45,571 nucleotides of DNA from positions 1 to 45,571 of the forward strand of contig AQOF01000021.1 in NCBI GenBank assembly GCA_000565345.1, given 5' to 3'. Below are positions 1 to 9,347 of the stretch, piece by piece. The number at the start of each line of letters is the position of its first letter. Positions within the stretch are counted from its first letter, which is position 1. Origin of the DNA: Salinivibrio costicola subsp. costicola ATCC 33508 = LMG 11651 (GTDB lineage: Bacteria; Pseudomonadota; Gammaproteobacteria; Enterobacterales; Vibrionaceae). A program made the translations under genes and the position numbers. Under the pieces are notes generated by a model. That model made no database searches. It was given only the letters and a program-made list of their open reading frames with translations, and was not told the DNA's origin.

Positions 1-870
1 TCTTTCTTCATTATATTCTTCATCAAAATATGTTATTAAATCACAGTCATAATGGCTATTCATAGAGTTCGCAATCATACAGTAGAAGAATGATAGTTTT
101 GAAGATACGCTATCTTTATCTCCTATACGACCATCTCGTATCAATGGAAGAAATAATACACTTTTAAACACAAATGCATAATAGTCGCCCCTTTCTATTC
201 CATACTCTATCCACTTTAACGCCTCACGAAGACGGTCTCTTCTTTTATATATAAAAGCCGCTTGATAAGCCCCATAAAGATTGCCATCCCTAGCTATTTT
301 TTCTAAATAATTTAGGCGAGTATCTTCGTTAATATCAGACCAAAACCTGTCATCGAAGAAAAAAGTATAGCCTCTATTCTTATATAACTCACTCGCTAGC
401 TGCTCATATCGATAATCCCGATAAAATGGAATATATTGCCACCAACTAGGGTCATGATATAAAAGGGCATACATTGCCTTTCCATCACCTTCTTCGGCGA
501 GTCTCTCCCAACCTTCAATCGCTTTGTCGACCCATTTCTCATCACACGGCCAGCCTAGGTAATTACAATAAGATGTTGTCACCTTTGGCATATGGGTACC
601 TGCAAGTGTCGCCATCGCCCAAGGGTTACCCCCTTCAGCCGCCTGTAGTAAGTTAGAACCTACATACAATGTTTCGGCAGTCTTAAACTGGGTATACGCC
701 AACCAGTAGGCCGCATTAGCATCGCCATGTTCCGCTAAAGGTTTTAATACCTCACGAGCCTTTTTAAACTGACCTTGGTTTAATATCTCAATTCCTTTCG
801 CCAACGTTTCTGCTCGAGATGTAAATGGAAACACACAATAAATGATTATTAATATTTTTAACAACTTCAT
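1..870 (-). CDS. Sel1-repeat T6SS immunity protein, second copy (C-terminus cut by window edge)
   Basis: The frame is open from the ATG at 870 to the window edge, giving 290 residues without a stop. An N-terminal hydrophobic signal peptide (about residues 1-20) is followed by Sel1/TPR-like helical repeats. It is clearly homologous along its whole length to the immunity gene at 1507-2505; shared blocks include GGNPWAMATLAGT, GWPCDE and GDGKAMYALLYHDPSWWQYI. It directly follows a decayed toxin C-terminus (stop at 872-874), just as the intact immunity gene follows the intact effector. I infer a periplasmic immunity protein kept after its toxin was lost, protecting against kin that still carry that toxin variant. 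The end of the protein lies outside the window. Confidence 0.8.
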   Translation of the reverse strand, partial: MKLLKILIIIYCVFPFTSRAETLAKGIEILNQGQFKKAREVLKPLAEHGDANAAYWLAYTQFKTAETLYVGSNLLQAAEGGNPWAMATLAGTHMPKVTTSYCNYLGWPCDEKWVDKAIEGWERLAEEGDGKAMYALLYHDPSWWQYIPFYRDYRYEQLASELYKNRGYTFFFDDRFWSDINEDTRLNYLEKIARDGNLYGAYQAAFIYKRRDRLREALKWIEYGIERGDYYAFVFKSVLFLPLIRDGRIGDKDSVSSKLSFFYCMIANSMNSHYDCDLITYFDEEYNEER

Positions 871-871
871 A

Positions 872-1150
872 TTAACCACCGATGACTCTTTGGAATCTTT
901 TTATTTTCAATTCATTTATCTTTGAATTATCATTTATATGAGCGACGTCATACTCAACCACTTCCTGATTTCCTGATAAGTGGGAGATGAATCGCTTTTA
1001 TAAGGAATCCAAGGTCTCATAGCATCAAGACGTTCGCTACAAAGGGAGCGTTCGTCGCCTCCAATGCTCGCTGCTCCATTTCGCGAATAAGATGAAAAGG
1101 AAGCAGTGCAATTTGCGTCAGAATAAGCTGATAGGCAATGCTACCGCTCA
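872..1150 (-). pseudogene. Remnant of a second LysM-effector gene (toxin tail plus an internal block)
   Basis: Read on the minus strand, 872-1029 encodes a divergent version of the last ~50 residues of the effector at 2505-5999. Both contain a WIPYK motif, then YQE, a VVEY motif, and end in (K/R)(I/V)IG plus a stop; one frame change interrupts the remnant. Bases 1032-1150 are nearly identical to effector bases 3087-3205, but the ~425 bp between these two blocks in the intact gene are missing. No start codon or full domain survives. It appears to be the scar of an earlier toxin module displaced when a new effector-immunity pair was inserted upstream. Confidence 0.8.
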
Positions 1151-1506
1151 GTGGGTGTTGTATCACTCACTGAACAGTAAATATCTAAAGTACACACTCA
1201 ACACTTGGAAAAAAGCTTTACACTTAAAACGAAACATTGGTCTTAGTCAAACAGAAAATCGTCCCCGAGCACATCCTCGAGCCTGACGCTATCACAGCTG
1301 ACCATTCACATTCACTTCGAAGGTCAACTAGATGTTCACATAGACTATGAAAATTGGCTGACACAGAATATTGAACACCCTCTGCTGCACACAGTATTCG
1401 CGCTCGACATAGAGTATTGAACACCCTCCATTAAGGTCACATGATAATTTAAAATTGCTCTATAGATTCTTCCTAAAGCCTTTAAAGAATTCTACTGTTG
1501 TTTCGT
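1151..1506. other. Non-coding scar between the two effector/immunity modules
   Basis: No gene is visible. Bases 1385-1411 nearly match vgrG bases 8153-8179; read on the minus strand they encode the VgrG-type residues EREYCVQ. The 14-base word TATTGAACACCCTC occurs twice, at about 1371 and 1415, flanking this vgrG fragment. The stretch looks like patchwork debris left by recombination between T6SS loci. Confidence 0.5.
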
Positions 1507-2505
1507 CTAGATAAAGATTAGCCTTAAGCCCTCCGCCCTCTGTTTTGCACTTTTTTCTATACTACGAATTTCTTCTTTTGTAATTTCCTCACCAGTGTAT
1601 CGAGAAAAATATTTTGGTTCCTTACTTCCCTCACCGTAGACATCATCAAAAAAAGTCTCTATAGTGCAATCATAACTTTTGTTAATTTCATGAGCAACCA
1701 TACAGTAGAAATATGCTTTTTTAGATGTTTTCTCTGCTTCGGATCCTGTTTCATACTCTCTCATGTATGGAATAAAAATAATACTTTTGAATGTTAGAGC
1801 ATTAAAATCGTTTTCCCTAACTCCATAATCAATCCAGCGTAAAGCCGTTTCAACATCACCTAAATCTTTATACAAAAATGCAGCTTTATATACGGCAACC
1901 ATATTTCCTTTTTTAGCCATTTCTTCTAAATACTTCAAACGTATATCTTCATTAATCCAAGACCAGAAATGACTATCATAAAAAAAAGCGTAACCTTTAT
2001 GGTTATATAATTTACTCGCCAGTTGGCCATAACGATAATCACGATAGATTGGAATATATTGCCACCAACTAGGATCATGATACAAAAGTGCATACATGGC
2101 TTTACCATCACCCTCTTCTGCAAGCTTCTCCCAACCTTCAATTGCTCTATCTACCCATTGTTCGTCACACGGCCAGCCCAAAAATCCACAAAATGATCGA
2201 TCGACTTCCGGCATATCAGTGCCTGCAAGCGTAGCCATTGCCCAAGGGTTACCTCCCTCAGCAGATTTTAAAAGACTAGAACCAGCCTCCAGTGTATTGG
2301 ATGTTTTAAACTGAGTATAAGCCAGCCAGTAAGAGGCTTTAGCATTACCTTGTTCGGAGAACTCTCTAAAGATTTCACTTGCTTCTTTATATTTCTCTTC
2401 ATTCAATAACGACATTCCTTCATCTAGACTTTTTGCTTGAGAAAAAGCAGCAGAAAAGAAAGTCCCTAAAAAGATACAAATTAATAAACTAATAAGTTTC
2501 ATCAT
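1507..2505 (-). CDS. Sel1-repeat immunity protein for the adjacent T6SS effector
   Basis: The protein has about 332 residues with an N-terminal signal peptide (hydrophobic core LISLLICIFLGTFFSAAFSQA), followed by Sel1/TPR-like helix-turn-helix repeats such as LNEEKYKEASEIFREFSEQGNAKASYWLA and GNPWAMATLAG. I chose the ATG at 2505: its A overlaps the effector stop (TGATG), so the two genes are translationally coupled. Sel1-repeat proteins are known as periplasmic T6SS immunity partners in other effector families. The coupling, export signal and duplicated copy at the left edge all support an immunity role here. Specific neutralisation of the LysM effector is inferred. Confidence 0.75.
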   Translation of the reverse strand: MMKLISLLICIFLGTFFSAAFSQAKSLDEGMSLLNEEKYKEASEIFREFSEQGNAKASYWLAYTQFKTSNTLEAGSSLLKSAEGGNPWAMATLAGTDMPEVDRSFCGFLGWPCDEQWVDRAIEGWEKLAEEGDGKAMYALLYHDPSWWQYIPIYRDYRYGQLASKLYNHKGYAFFYDSHFWSWINEDIRLKYLEEMAKKGNMVAVYKAAFLYKDLGDVETALRWIDYGVRENDFNALTFKSIIFIPYMREYETGSEAEKTSKKAYFYCMVAHEINKSYDCTIETFFDDVYGEGSKEPKYFSRYTGEEITKEEIRSIEKSAKQRAEGLRLIFI

Positions 2506-5500
2506 CAATCACCAATTATCTTCCTGAACCCTTTTTTCTCGAGTCGAGTTTTGTTGGCTGTATCATCAGTATGTACTGAAAAGTATTCAACAACTTCTTG
2601 ATATGCAGGTAATTGAATCACCCGTTTATATGGTATCCACTCTTTTAATATTTCATCAAGCCTATCTAAAAGGAAATGTTTTTGTCTAATAAACTTACGT
2701 GCTTCACCAAGATCCTCTACATTTTCCAAAGCAGCATAGGCATTGTCCCAATATATAATTATCTTATCAATATTTTCCGCATAGCGTTGCCATTTCACCT
2801 CTTCGGGAAGTTCCATGTCAATCTCTTCTCCAACCCTTTGCATGACGTTCTCGAACTTTTTCTTGGCATTGTCACTTACTGGGTGGCTCTCTCCTCTTAT
2901 CCACTCTAAAAGCTTTGTCATCGCAGCCACTTGGTTGAGGTTATCTGTCGCAGCTTCTGAATCGTTACCCCAAAAACCTAGATCATGATAATGCAAAAGA
3001 ACCGAAAAGAGCTTGGCGTAGGTCTCAGCCGGCATTTTCTTTATCCAATCTCGCTGACCGGATGTCTCAACGTCACTATTAATGAAGTTCGCCACAAAGG
3101 GAGCGTTCGTCGTCTCCAATGCTCGCTGCTCCATGTCTCGAATAAGATGAAAAGGAAGCAGTGCAATTTGCGTCAGGGTAAGCTGATAAGCAACGGCAAC
3201 TGTCAGTAGCCTGTTAAAAGCATAAAAGGCTTCACTGCCATCGCTTTCATGGAATAGGCCAAAGCGACTGAAACTCGGGTGCTCCATCACATCTAACAAC
3301 CGTGAGATAAATTCGTCGTAAGCAAGCGGGTCTAACTCAAACGCCAGTTTGCCAGAGAAACCCGCAATAGACGCGGCGCCAAAGTCGAAACGAAAAATTA
3401 AGCGACCATTATCTAAGGTACATTGCAAGATAAGTTTCGCTCCAACGCCTAACTGCGCGGTGAGGCTCGTGGCGAGCTTAAACAACTGTTTCATGTCCGA
3501 GCTACCCACATTTTTCCATAAGCATGCAAGACTGACTTGTCCACCTACCTCTGCACCAGCAAAGGCCGACACCTCAGTCTTTGCACCCGCCTTAATATTT
3601 CGCAGTTTACTGTCGTCCGCAAGCCCTAGGTCTTCCTTGCTTTCCAAACGCGTTGCAATAAAGGTTTGAGATGTCCGCAGACCTGGCGCTCCTGTGGCAG
3701 CATCTTGACCAAATCCAATCTCATTCGAGTATTTCATGCTTGCCGCTAACATACCGTGTACGACCGCTTCAATGTCGAAGCGAATATCTCCTAAGCTCAC
3801 TTCACGACGCTCATTGTCAACGGTGTAATAGGGAACTTTGAGATCGTACATGTTTTCAGCTGGAATGGAGAATTTTGTCGCTAATTGGCCGCTGGCGAAA
3901 TCAAGCGACGCCCCCAGCTGCGTGTTCCCCACTAAGTTTAAGTTGACGCTTTCAGCTGCTGCCTGCGCTGAATACGTAAATCGCATAAATTGTGCGCCAC
4001 CGCTAACGTCCATCCTAACGGTGTTGCCGAAAATCTCAGTTTGTTGGGTTCGCCACGGTAGCACATACTCATAAGCCTCATCTAAAGCGACCTCTCCCCC
4101 CACGTTAGCTAATGCAAACGTCTTTTTAATTTCCGCATCATTACCCAAGGCGTCTCTTAAGGCGTCCTTGAATGCCTCGGGCTTTATCACTCCTTGCCCT
4201 GTTGGTAGCGTAGGTTCATAAACTCGCGCACAACTTTGCTTATTCCTTGCTGGATCGTTATCTATAACCGCACACGTTGAGCGTATATACATCGCTTCGT
4301 TTGGCTTGGAAGTGAGCGCACATTCAACAATCGTCGTATTCAACGCCATGGAGTCAGGGACAATTTGATTGTTCAAATTTTCTGGTGCCCAATCTTTGTG
4401 CTCATCCCAAAGCAATATGCGCTTTTTCTCTCGCACTTGTCCAATAAGGACCGAATCCTCCTGACCGTCTAGAATAGGTGATGATAGCCGACTCTTGGCA
4501 AGCGCTTCTAGCGCATCGAAGCGCTCTTGAATGTGCTCTGAATAAACAAGAAGCCTCCTCACATAGTTCGCATATTGTTGGTTTTTTGATACTAAGTCAG
4601 TAAAGGCAGCAATTCGCTTAGCGATTTCTTTGATTATGGTAATTCTTAATGCGTACGCAGAGTAGTAGCCTAACGTTGATATATTAAAACTTTCGATCAG
4701 TCGTTGAATTGTACCAATACTTTGACTGCCGATATTCTCTTGAAGAGAAGCGACAGCGTCCGCCCCATTAAATAACTCACTTTCATTTAAGCATTGTTCT
4801 TTGACGTAAAACCCAAACTGATTGAGCCGGTACATGTAATAGGCTATTTCATACTCTCCAGTCATGTATACAGGAGGTAGTGTCTCGTGTTTCGGGAGAG
4901 CGTCAAAAAAATCGACAATGCCTCTTAGGTATACCCTTCTTTGTTCTAGTGGGCGAGGTAGATCTGTAGAGGCGGTTACCTCATTTGAATTAGTGAAGTC
5001 ACCGAGGGATGCATTAATACGACAATCTACTAGATCATTAATCAAGCGCTGAATATCTGAATCTCTGCTTGATGTATAGTAGTTCAACTTATCACTATAT
5101 CTATAAGTCGCACCATCCTCTTCAATTGAAATCGTTTTTGCATGCTGAGCGGCGATCTTCTCCAAATCATCGATAAGCTCGATAACAATATCAAGACAGT
5201 CAGATTGTAGTTCCTTAACGATACTCGCGCGTCTTCTTGCGAAACGATTATCGACATCGGATCTTGGCTCTCTGACATTCACGGCGCCACGCCCAGTGAC
5301 CACAATCGTATACTCTAAATAGTTATCATCACCGGTTTCTCGCCAACGACCCCGCTCGACATTCAGCTCTTCTATCCGTTCGTTAAAAGACGCATGAATA
5401 TCGCGAACGTCCTCAATATCAGGAGTACTGGGAAGGAATTCAATATTTGAAGCCATGCTCATTTCTAAGGCTAATCGCGCTTGGAGAGCTTGCATATAGC

Positions 5501-5999
5501 GCTCTTTTAATGAAGGTTCATCTGGATGCTCTTCATCATACTTTGCCAAGAAAAACTCGTGTGGCGTCGCTTTTACTTGATCCATTACACCAAGTTTTTC
5601 TAGATTAGCTAATACTGTCTCTTTATCTCCTTGCACCGCCTCTTTACATAACTGTGCTTCTTTTTCAATAATGTCGTAGGCTTCTTGCGTTAGCAGATAG
5701 ACACTTGGATGCGGTGCGCTTCCTTCTGCTGGATTATGAGGCACATAAAGCGCATCGACGTATTCAATCGAGCATTTTCTTTTAGTCAAATTATCGTTTG
5801 GAACAACGTCTAATGGCTCTTTTGTCTCAGTGGACTTATCATCCGGTGTCGGCACAGAAAGCGTATTGCCAACACGAATAGTATCGATATTCTTAATTCT
5901 ATCGCTGTTCAGCTCTTGAAGAGAACTAACATCCGTATTAAACGCTTCAGCTAACTCAGAGAGAGTATCTCCTTGCTTTATCGTATACTCTTGGCTCAT
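2505..5999 (-). CDS. Candidate T6SS cargo effector with N-terminal LysM domain, unknown toxic activity
   Basis: The protein has 1164 residues. Residues about 4-50 form a LysM peptidoglycan-binding module (EYTIKQGDTLSELAEAFNTD through IRVGNTLSVP). The middle is mostly helical. About residues 660-920 are rich in small residues and beta-like segments (AGAKTEVSAFAGAEVGGQVS, LTAQLGVGAKLILQC). A hydrophobic stretch near residue 960 (VAVAYQLTLTQIALLPFHLI) precedes a helical tail of about 190 residues. I recognise no catalytic motif. Its ATG overlaps the adaptor stop (ATGA) and its stop overlaps the immunity ATG, so three coupled genes follow vgrG. That context is typical of a DUF4123-loaded VgrG cargo effector. 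Comparison with the remnant at 872-1150 suggests a conserved body with a variable C-terminus. The toxin mechanism is unknown; membrane or cell-wall damage is speculation. Confidence 0.7.
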   Translation of the reverse strand: MSQEYTIKQGDTLSELAEAFNTDVSSLQELNSDRIKNIDTIRVGNTLSVPTPDDKSTETKEPLDVVPNDNLTKRKCSIEYVDALYVPHNPAEGSAPHPSVYLLTQEAYDIIEKEAQLCKEAVQGDKETVLANLEKLGVMDQVKATPHEFFLAKYDEEHPDEPSLKERYMQALQARLALEMSMASNIEFLPSTPDIEDVRDIHASFNERIEELNVERGRWRETGDDNYLEYTIVVTGRGAVNVREPRSDVDNRFARRRASIVKELQSDCLDIVIELIDDLEKIAAQHAKTISIEEDGATYRYSDKLNYYTSSRDSDIQRLINDLVDCRINASLGDFTNSNEVTASTDLPRPLEQRRVYLRGIVDFFDALPKHETLPPVYMTGEYEIAYYMYRLNQFGFYVKEQCLNESELFNGADAVASLQENIGSQSIGTIQRLIESFNISTLGYYSAYALRITIIKEIAKRIAAFTDLVSKNQQYANYVRRLLVYSEHIQERFDALEALAKSRLSSPILDGQEDSVLIGQVREKKRILLWDEHKDWAPENLNNQIVPDSMALNTTIVECALTSKPNEAMYIRSTCAVIDNDPARNKQSCARVYEPTLPTGQGVIKPEAFKDALRDALGNDAEIKKTFALANVGGEVALDEAYEYVLPWRTQQTEIFGNTVRMDVSGGAQFMRFTYSAQAAAESVNLNLVGNTQLGASLDFASGQLATKFSIPAENMYDLKVPYYTVDNERREVSLGDIRFDIEAVVHGMLAASMKYSNEIGFGQDAATGAPGLRTSQTFIATRLESKEDLGLADDSKLRNIKAGAKTEVSAFAGAEVGGQVSLACLWKNVGSSDMKQLFKLATSLTAQLGVGAKLILQCTLDNGRLIFRFDFGAASIAGFSGKLAFELDPLAYDEFISRLLDVMEHPSFSRFGLFHESDGSEAFYAFNRLLTVAVAYQLTLTQIALLPFHLIRDMEQRALETTNAPFVANFINSDVETSGQRDWIKKMPAETYAKLFSVLLHYHDLGFWGNDSEAATDNLNQVAAMTKLLEWIRGESHPVSDNAKKKFENVMQRVGEEIDMELPEEVKWQRYAENIDKIIIYWDNAYAALENVEDLGEARKFIRQKHFLLDRLDEILKEWIPYKRVIQLPAYQEVVEYFSVHTDDTANKTRLEKKGFRKIIGD

Positions 6000-6514
6000 G
6001 CTAGTAACTCCTCAACGATTGAAATAGGCAAATAGACAGTGTCAACTTCCGTCCCTTTTCGGGGGTTAAATATTAATTGCGTGGCGTCTGATAATTCAGA
6101 GAATGCGGGAGATATGTACGCATAATGTGCCATCTGTAATAGCGACATCAGCACAGTTTGATCACACAGGCTAGCAAGGTGTAATAACGTCTTGGGCGAG
6201 TAGAAGCGCAGCAGATATTGACGTTGGTTTTCATCAAAGACAGTGATATTCGCTTGTAAGCTAGATACTTGCTCGAAAATACCTAGATGCTCTGGCATCG
6301 CAAAAACCACGCCACTGCTCGCCCACTGAGGCTCCGTCAGCCAACGCTGATAAACCGAATCTTCCTCACTGACCTTGGCGCAAATAGGGCTATTTACTAA
6401 CTGGGGCTCCCATATAGTATCTCGATACAAAGGTATCCATTCTACGTTACCCTCTGCGCAATGCTGACAAATGTCCAGCACGCGATTTTTATCGATCACT
6501 AACAACCAATTCAT
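5996..6514 (-). CDS. DUF4123 T6SS effector adaptor/chaperone
   Basis: The protein has 172 residues and resembles the DUF4123 family (Tap/TEC adaptors), cytoplasmic chaperones that load a cognate effector onto the VgrG tip. Visible family features are the N-terminal WLLVIDKNRVLD strand, the central YRDTIWEPQLVNSP segment and the LRFYSPKTLLHLA motif. It lies between vgrG (10 bp from its reconstructed stop) and the effector, whose ATG overlaps this stop as ATGA. The ATG at 6514 is preferred; a GTG one codon upstream (6517) is possible. Its position indicates that it delivers the LysM effector to this VgrG. Confidence 0.8.
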   Translation of the reverse strand: MNWLLVIDKNRVLDICQHCAEGNVEWIPLYRDTIWEPQLVNSPICAKVSEEDSVYQRWLTEPQWASSGVVFAMPEHLGIFEQVSSLQANITVFDENQRQYLLRFYSPKTLLHLASLCDQTVLMSLLQMAHYAYISPAFSELSDATQLIFNPRKGTEVDTVYLPISIVEELLA

Positions 6515-6523
6515 CACAGAATC

Positions 6524-8618
6524 CTACTTACATGGGCAGTCTTTCAATGGACAAGAGCCGTCAGTCTGCCGTTGACATATCTCCATCATAGGAATATCCA
6601 GTTTCGCGATAGCGGGTAACGCACTCGTGAGAGACGCATCGATCGGTGCTGCTGAGTTGACAGGATCAGGAAGCGACTCCACCCCAAACGGGAGGGCGGC
6701 GACTTTGCCGCATAGCCACTGCCTGCACCGGGGCTGCCGCCTGAGTTGAGGTTAATCGCGGGGCCCACAAGGTGAACACCGCTGCCATCAATGCTGACAA
6801 AGCTGCCGCCGGCTTTGACCGTGATGCTACTTCCCGCCTCAATCACCACTTTTTGACCGGCTTTGATGTGAATTTCATTGCTGGCGTCATTCACCCATAC
6901 TTGGCCAGCTTTGACATGCAGCGAGCCGTCTACAATCAGGGTTTGGTCTTGTTGAGTGTACTGGCGACTCTCTCCCTCCACGGTATGATGCGCATTGCCC
7001 ATCACACGATGAAATTGGTCATTGTGCACCTGATGGTGATTGTCATGACCTATCTCGGTCACGCGGTCGTTTTCTACCTCGGTGTGCCAGTCTTTTTGCG
7101 CGTGTAAATACACTTGCTCACTGCCCGATTGGTCTTCGAAAGTGAGCTCGTTGTAACCCTCACCTTGATGACTCTCACTGCGCCAAACCGTCTTGGTTTT
7201 GTTAGCGGGCAAGGTATAAGGCGGCACATTGGTCGCGTGATACGTGCGGCCGGTGATAATCGGTTGGTCCGGGTCACCGTGCAAGAAAGACACAATCACT
7301 TCATGGCCAATACGGGGGATGGCCATCATGCCGTATTGGCTGCCTGCCCAGCCTTGGGCGACCCGTATCCAGCAACTGCTTTTGTCATCGCCGTTAGAAT
7401 AGCGGTCCCACGGGAAGTGGACTTTCACTCGCCCGTGTTCATCACAGAAGATTTCTTCGCCATCCGGTCCCACCACGGTGCCTATCATGGGGCCATCCAC
7501 TTGAGGTTTGGGTGTGGGGGTGGCACGCCACGGGATGGTGGCAGGGATAAGCATAAACTGGTTGTTGTAAGTGGTAGCGCCTTGGCCGCCTTCTTCTTCC
7601 AGTGCTTGTGGTTGGCTGCCTTGATGATGCACCCGCACCACTTGCCACGCTTGGTTCACGCCCTCATCCAGATGGTCGCTGATGGTAAAGCGATAGCCGG
7701 CCCGTAATGCCGGCTCATTGCTTTGCCCGTTGGCATGCTCGGCCTCACGGCGTAAGTACTCTAAGCGGGTTTGGTTAAATGCCTGGCCGGTGGTGTCGTC
7801 TTTAAAGCGGCCTGGAAAGTCAAAGTGCTCGTAGCTGTCGGTACGCTGGTAATCAATGCCATCGGCTTGCGCCGCTTGTTGGAAGCTGTAGCGCGGTTTT
7901 TTAAAGCTGTAGTCTTTTAACGCCGTGTGGCTAGCTGCGCCGCGGTGTGGCGTGTGAGCCCATCGATATACGGCGTATCGGTGCGTCCGCCGCTTAAGGC
8001 GTTATAGGGCACAGGACTGTCAAGCTGGGGCAAGCTGTCGGGCGCATCGGTCACTATCAGGGTATGGGTGGTGGCATCGTGCTCATGGTGATACACCAAG
8101 CCCTCTTCTGCCGCTAAGCGGTGGAAGAACGCCAAGTCACTTTCACGGTACTGCACACAGTATTCGCGCTCGGCATAGTCGCGAGTGAGCGAGAAGCTCA
8201 CCTCCGTGACGCCCATTTCTGTGAGCAGGGTTTCTAGAATAGTCGGCACGGTTTGGTGCTGGAAGGTACGACTGTTTTGGCGAAGCGACAGACGATACAG
8301 GGCGGGCACCAAGGTTAAGCGGTAGCGGGTAAAGTGATGACCAATGTCACCTTGGCTAAAGGCACTGGCGATACCCTGCACCCGTTTGACCAGCTCGCCG
8401 TTGCGCCACAGCGTCAGCTGCACGGGCTTATCGACCACTTGCTCTGGCGTGAGGTCGGTATGGCGGCTCGCCAATGCCACCTCATACTGGAACCCATACA
8501 CCGGGTTGCCATTCAGGCCAGCTTGGTGAGAGAGGCACTCGTCCCCTTGGTAGTCCACCACCACGAACGGTTGCGGGTCGAGCCCCGCCACGGTTAACGC
8601 TATTTGCAATGTCGCCAT
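6524..8618 (-). CDS. vgrG: T6SS spike protein VgrG (two apparent single-base frameshifts)
   Basis: This is the T6SS tip protein forming the trimeric spike on the Hcp tube. The first frame (8618-7917) carries the N-terminal gp27-like fold and includes AEREYCVQYRESDLAFFHRLAAEEGL. The second frame carries the gp5-like OB fold and beta-helix (GRVKVHFPWDRYSNGDDKSSCWIRVAQGWAG; repeated HVKAGQ/IEAG strands). Restoring one base at 7929-7930 (GG to GGG on the plus strand) and one at 6703 (C to CC) gives a continuous protein of about 698 residues, the usual VgrG size. It would end in a cysteine-rich tail with the stop at 6524-6526. Without the repair it reads as two pieces with altered ends. A good ribosome site (AAGGAT) precedes 8618. 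It is co-directional with hcp, the adaptor and the effector. Confidence 0.88.
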
Positions 8619-8653
8619 CTGTGTATCCTTCGCCCTGCTTGTTTACCCTGATA

Positions 8654-8685
8654 CGTTGAGCCAGACCCTGCCGTCTGGCTCAACG
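8654..8685 (-). other. 13-bp perfect hairpin between hcp and vgrG
   Basis: Bases 8654-8666 pair perfectly with 8673-8685 around a 6-nt loop. A second imperfect hairpin follows at about 8690-8714. Neither is followed by a T-run in the direction of transcription, so they are not simple intrinsic terminators. They could protect the hcp transcript or cause partial attenuation, giving more Hcp than VgrG; this is inferred. Confidence 0.6.
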
Positions 8686-8741
8686 CACCACAGCCCGCCC
8701 GTAAAGGCAGGCTGTTTGTGTCTTCATGTCGCCATGAAAGA

Positions 8742-9260
8742 TTAGGCTTCGATTGGCTTGCGCCAGTCGTCTGAGCCTGAGGTGCCTGCGTTGACGTGGT
8801 CCCACGTCACTTTGCGGTAAGACATCGACACGGTCAGGTTTTGGGTGAAGTCTGACTTCGCCGGGTCTTGGCAATGGGGCATCTCGCAGTGAATGTCCAC
8901 AATCGAGGCACTTTCCAGCTTGGTGGTAAAGAAGTTTTCTTGTTTACCTTCAATCGAGGTGCGGTACCACTTCAGCTCGACCGTTGACATTTTCTCACCC
9001 GACGCCAGTGCGTTATAAAGCAATGGCACCGCTTTGTTGAGTGCCACGGTGAATTTAAACGGCTTGTGCACACGTTGGCCAGAGGGCTGACCTGATTGTG
9101 GGTCCGTCGGCACGGTCACATTGCGGTCAAACTGCTGCACCAGCATTTCGTCTTCGTGGCCTTCGACAAAAGAATCACCGATAGAATCCGCGGTGCAGGC
9201 ACCGGCAGTAATCAAACCCTGGGTTTCGCCTTCAATCGAGATATAACATGGCGTTGGCAT
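8742..9260 (-). CDS. hcp: T6SS tube protein Hcp
   Basis: Hemolysin co-regulated protein, the hexameric ring subunit of the T6SS inner tube. The 172-residue length and the start MPTPCYISIEGETQG are characteristic, as are the VVDIHCEMPHC-like segment (here IVDIHCEMPHCQ), SMSYRKVTWDHV and the basic/acidic tail. I chose the ATG at 9260 rather than the upstream codon at 9290 because AAAGGAG sits just before it. Hcp leads the auxiliary cluster. No sheath, baseplate or membrane-complex genes are present, so this is an auxiliary hcp-vgrG island that relies on a main T6SS locus elsewhere. Confidence 0.95.
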   Translation of the reverse strand: MPTPCYISIEGETQGLITAGACTADSIGDSFVEGHEDEMLVQQFDRNVTVPTDPQSGQPSGQRVHKPFKFTVALNKAVPLLYNALASGEKMSTVELKWYRTSIEGKQENFFTTKLESASIVDIHCEMPHCQDPAKSDFTQNLTVSMSYRKVTWDHVNAGTSGSDDWRKPIEA

Positions 9261-9330
9261 AATCGCTCCTTTGTATGTCATGGAAGACACATCGCCACCG
9301 TGGCGGTGTGCCTGTTCGCTCTCTTAATCC

Positions 9331-9347
9331 TGCGAAATGCATGCCAA
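9331..9347 (-). promoter_or_regulatory. Candidate sigma-54 promoter for hcp
   Basis: On the minus strand the 17 bases TTGGCATGCATTTCGCA match the -24/-12 layout, with the invariant GG and GC exactly 10 bases apart. They lie about 70 bp upstream of the hcp ATG. The -12 element (TCGC instead of TTGC) is imperfect. Vibrio hcp/vgrG auxiliary clusters are known to be driven by RpoN with a VasH-type activator, which makes the match plausible but not proven. Confidence 0.4.

Noticed and set aside
6586-8618. Two separate VgrG genes
   Set aside because: The two frames are consecutive parts of one VgrG; one-base repairs give a normal 698-residue protein.
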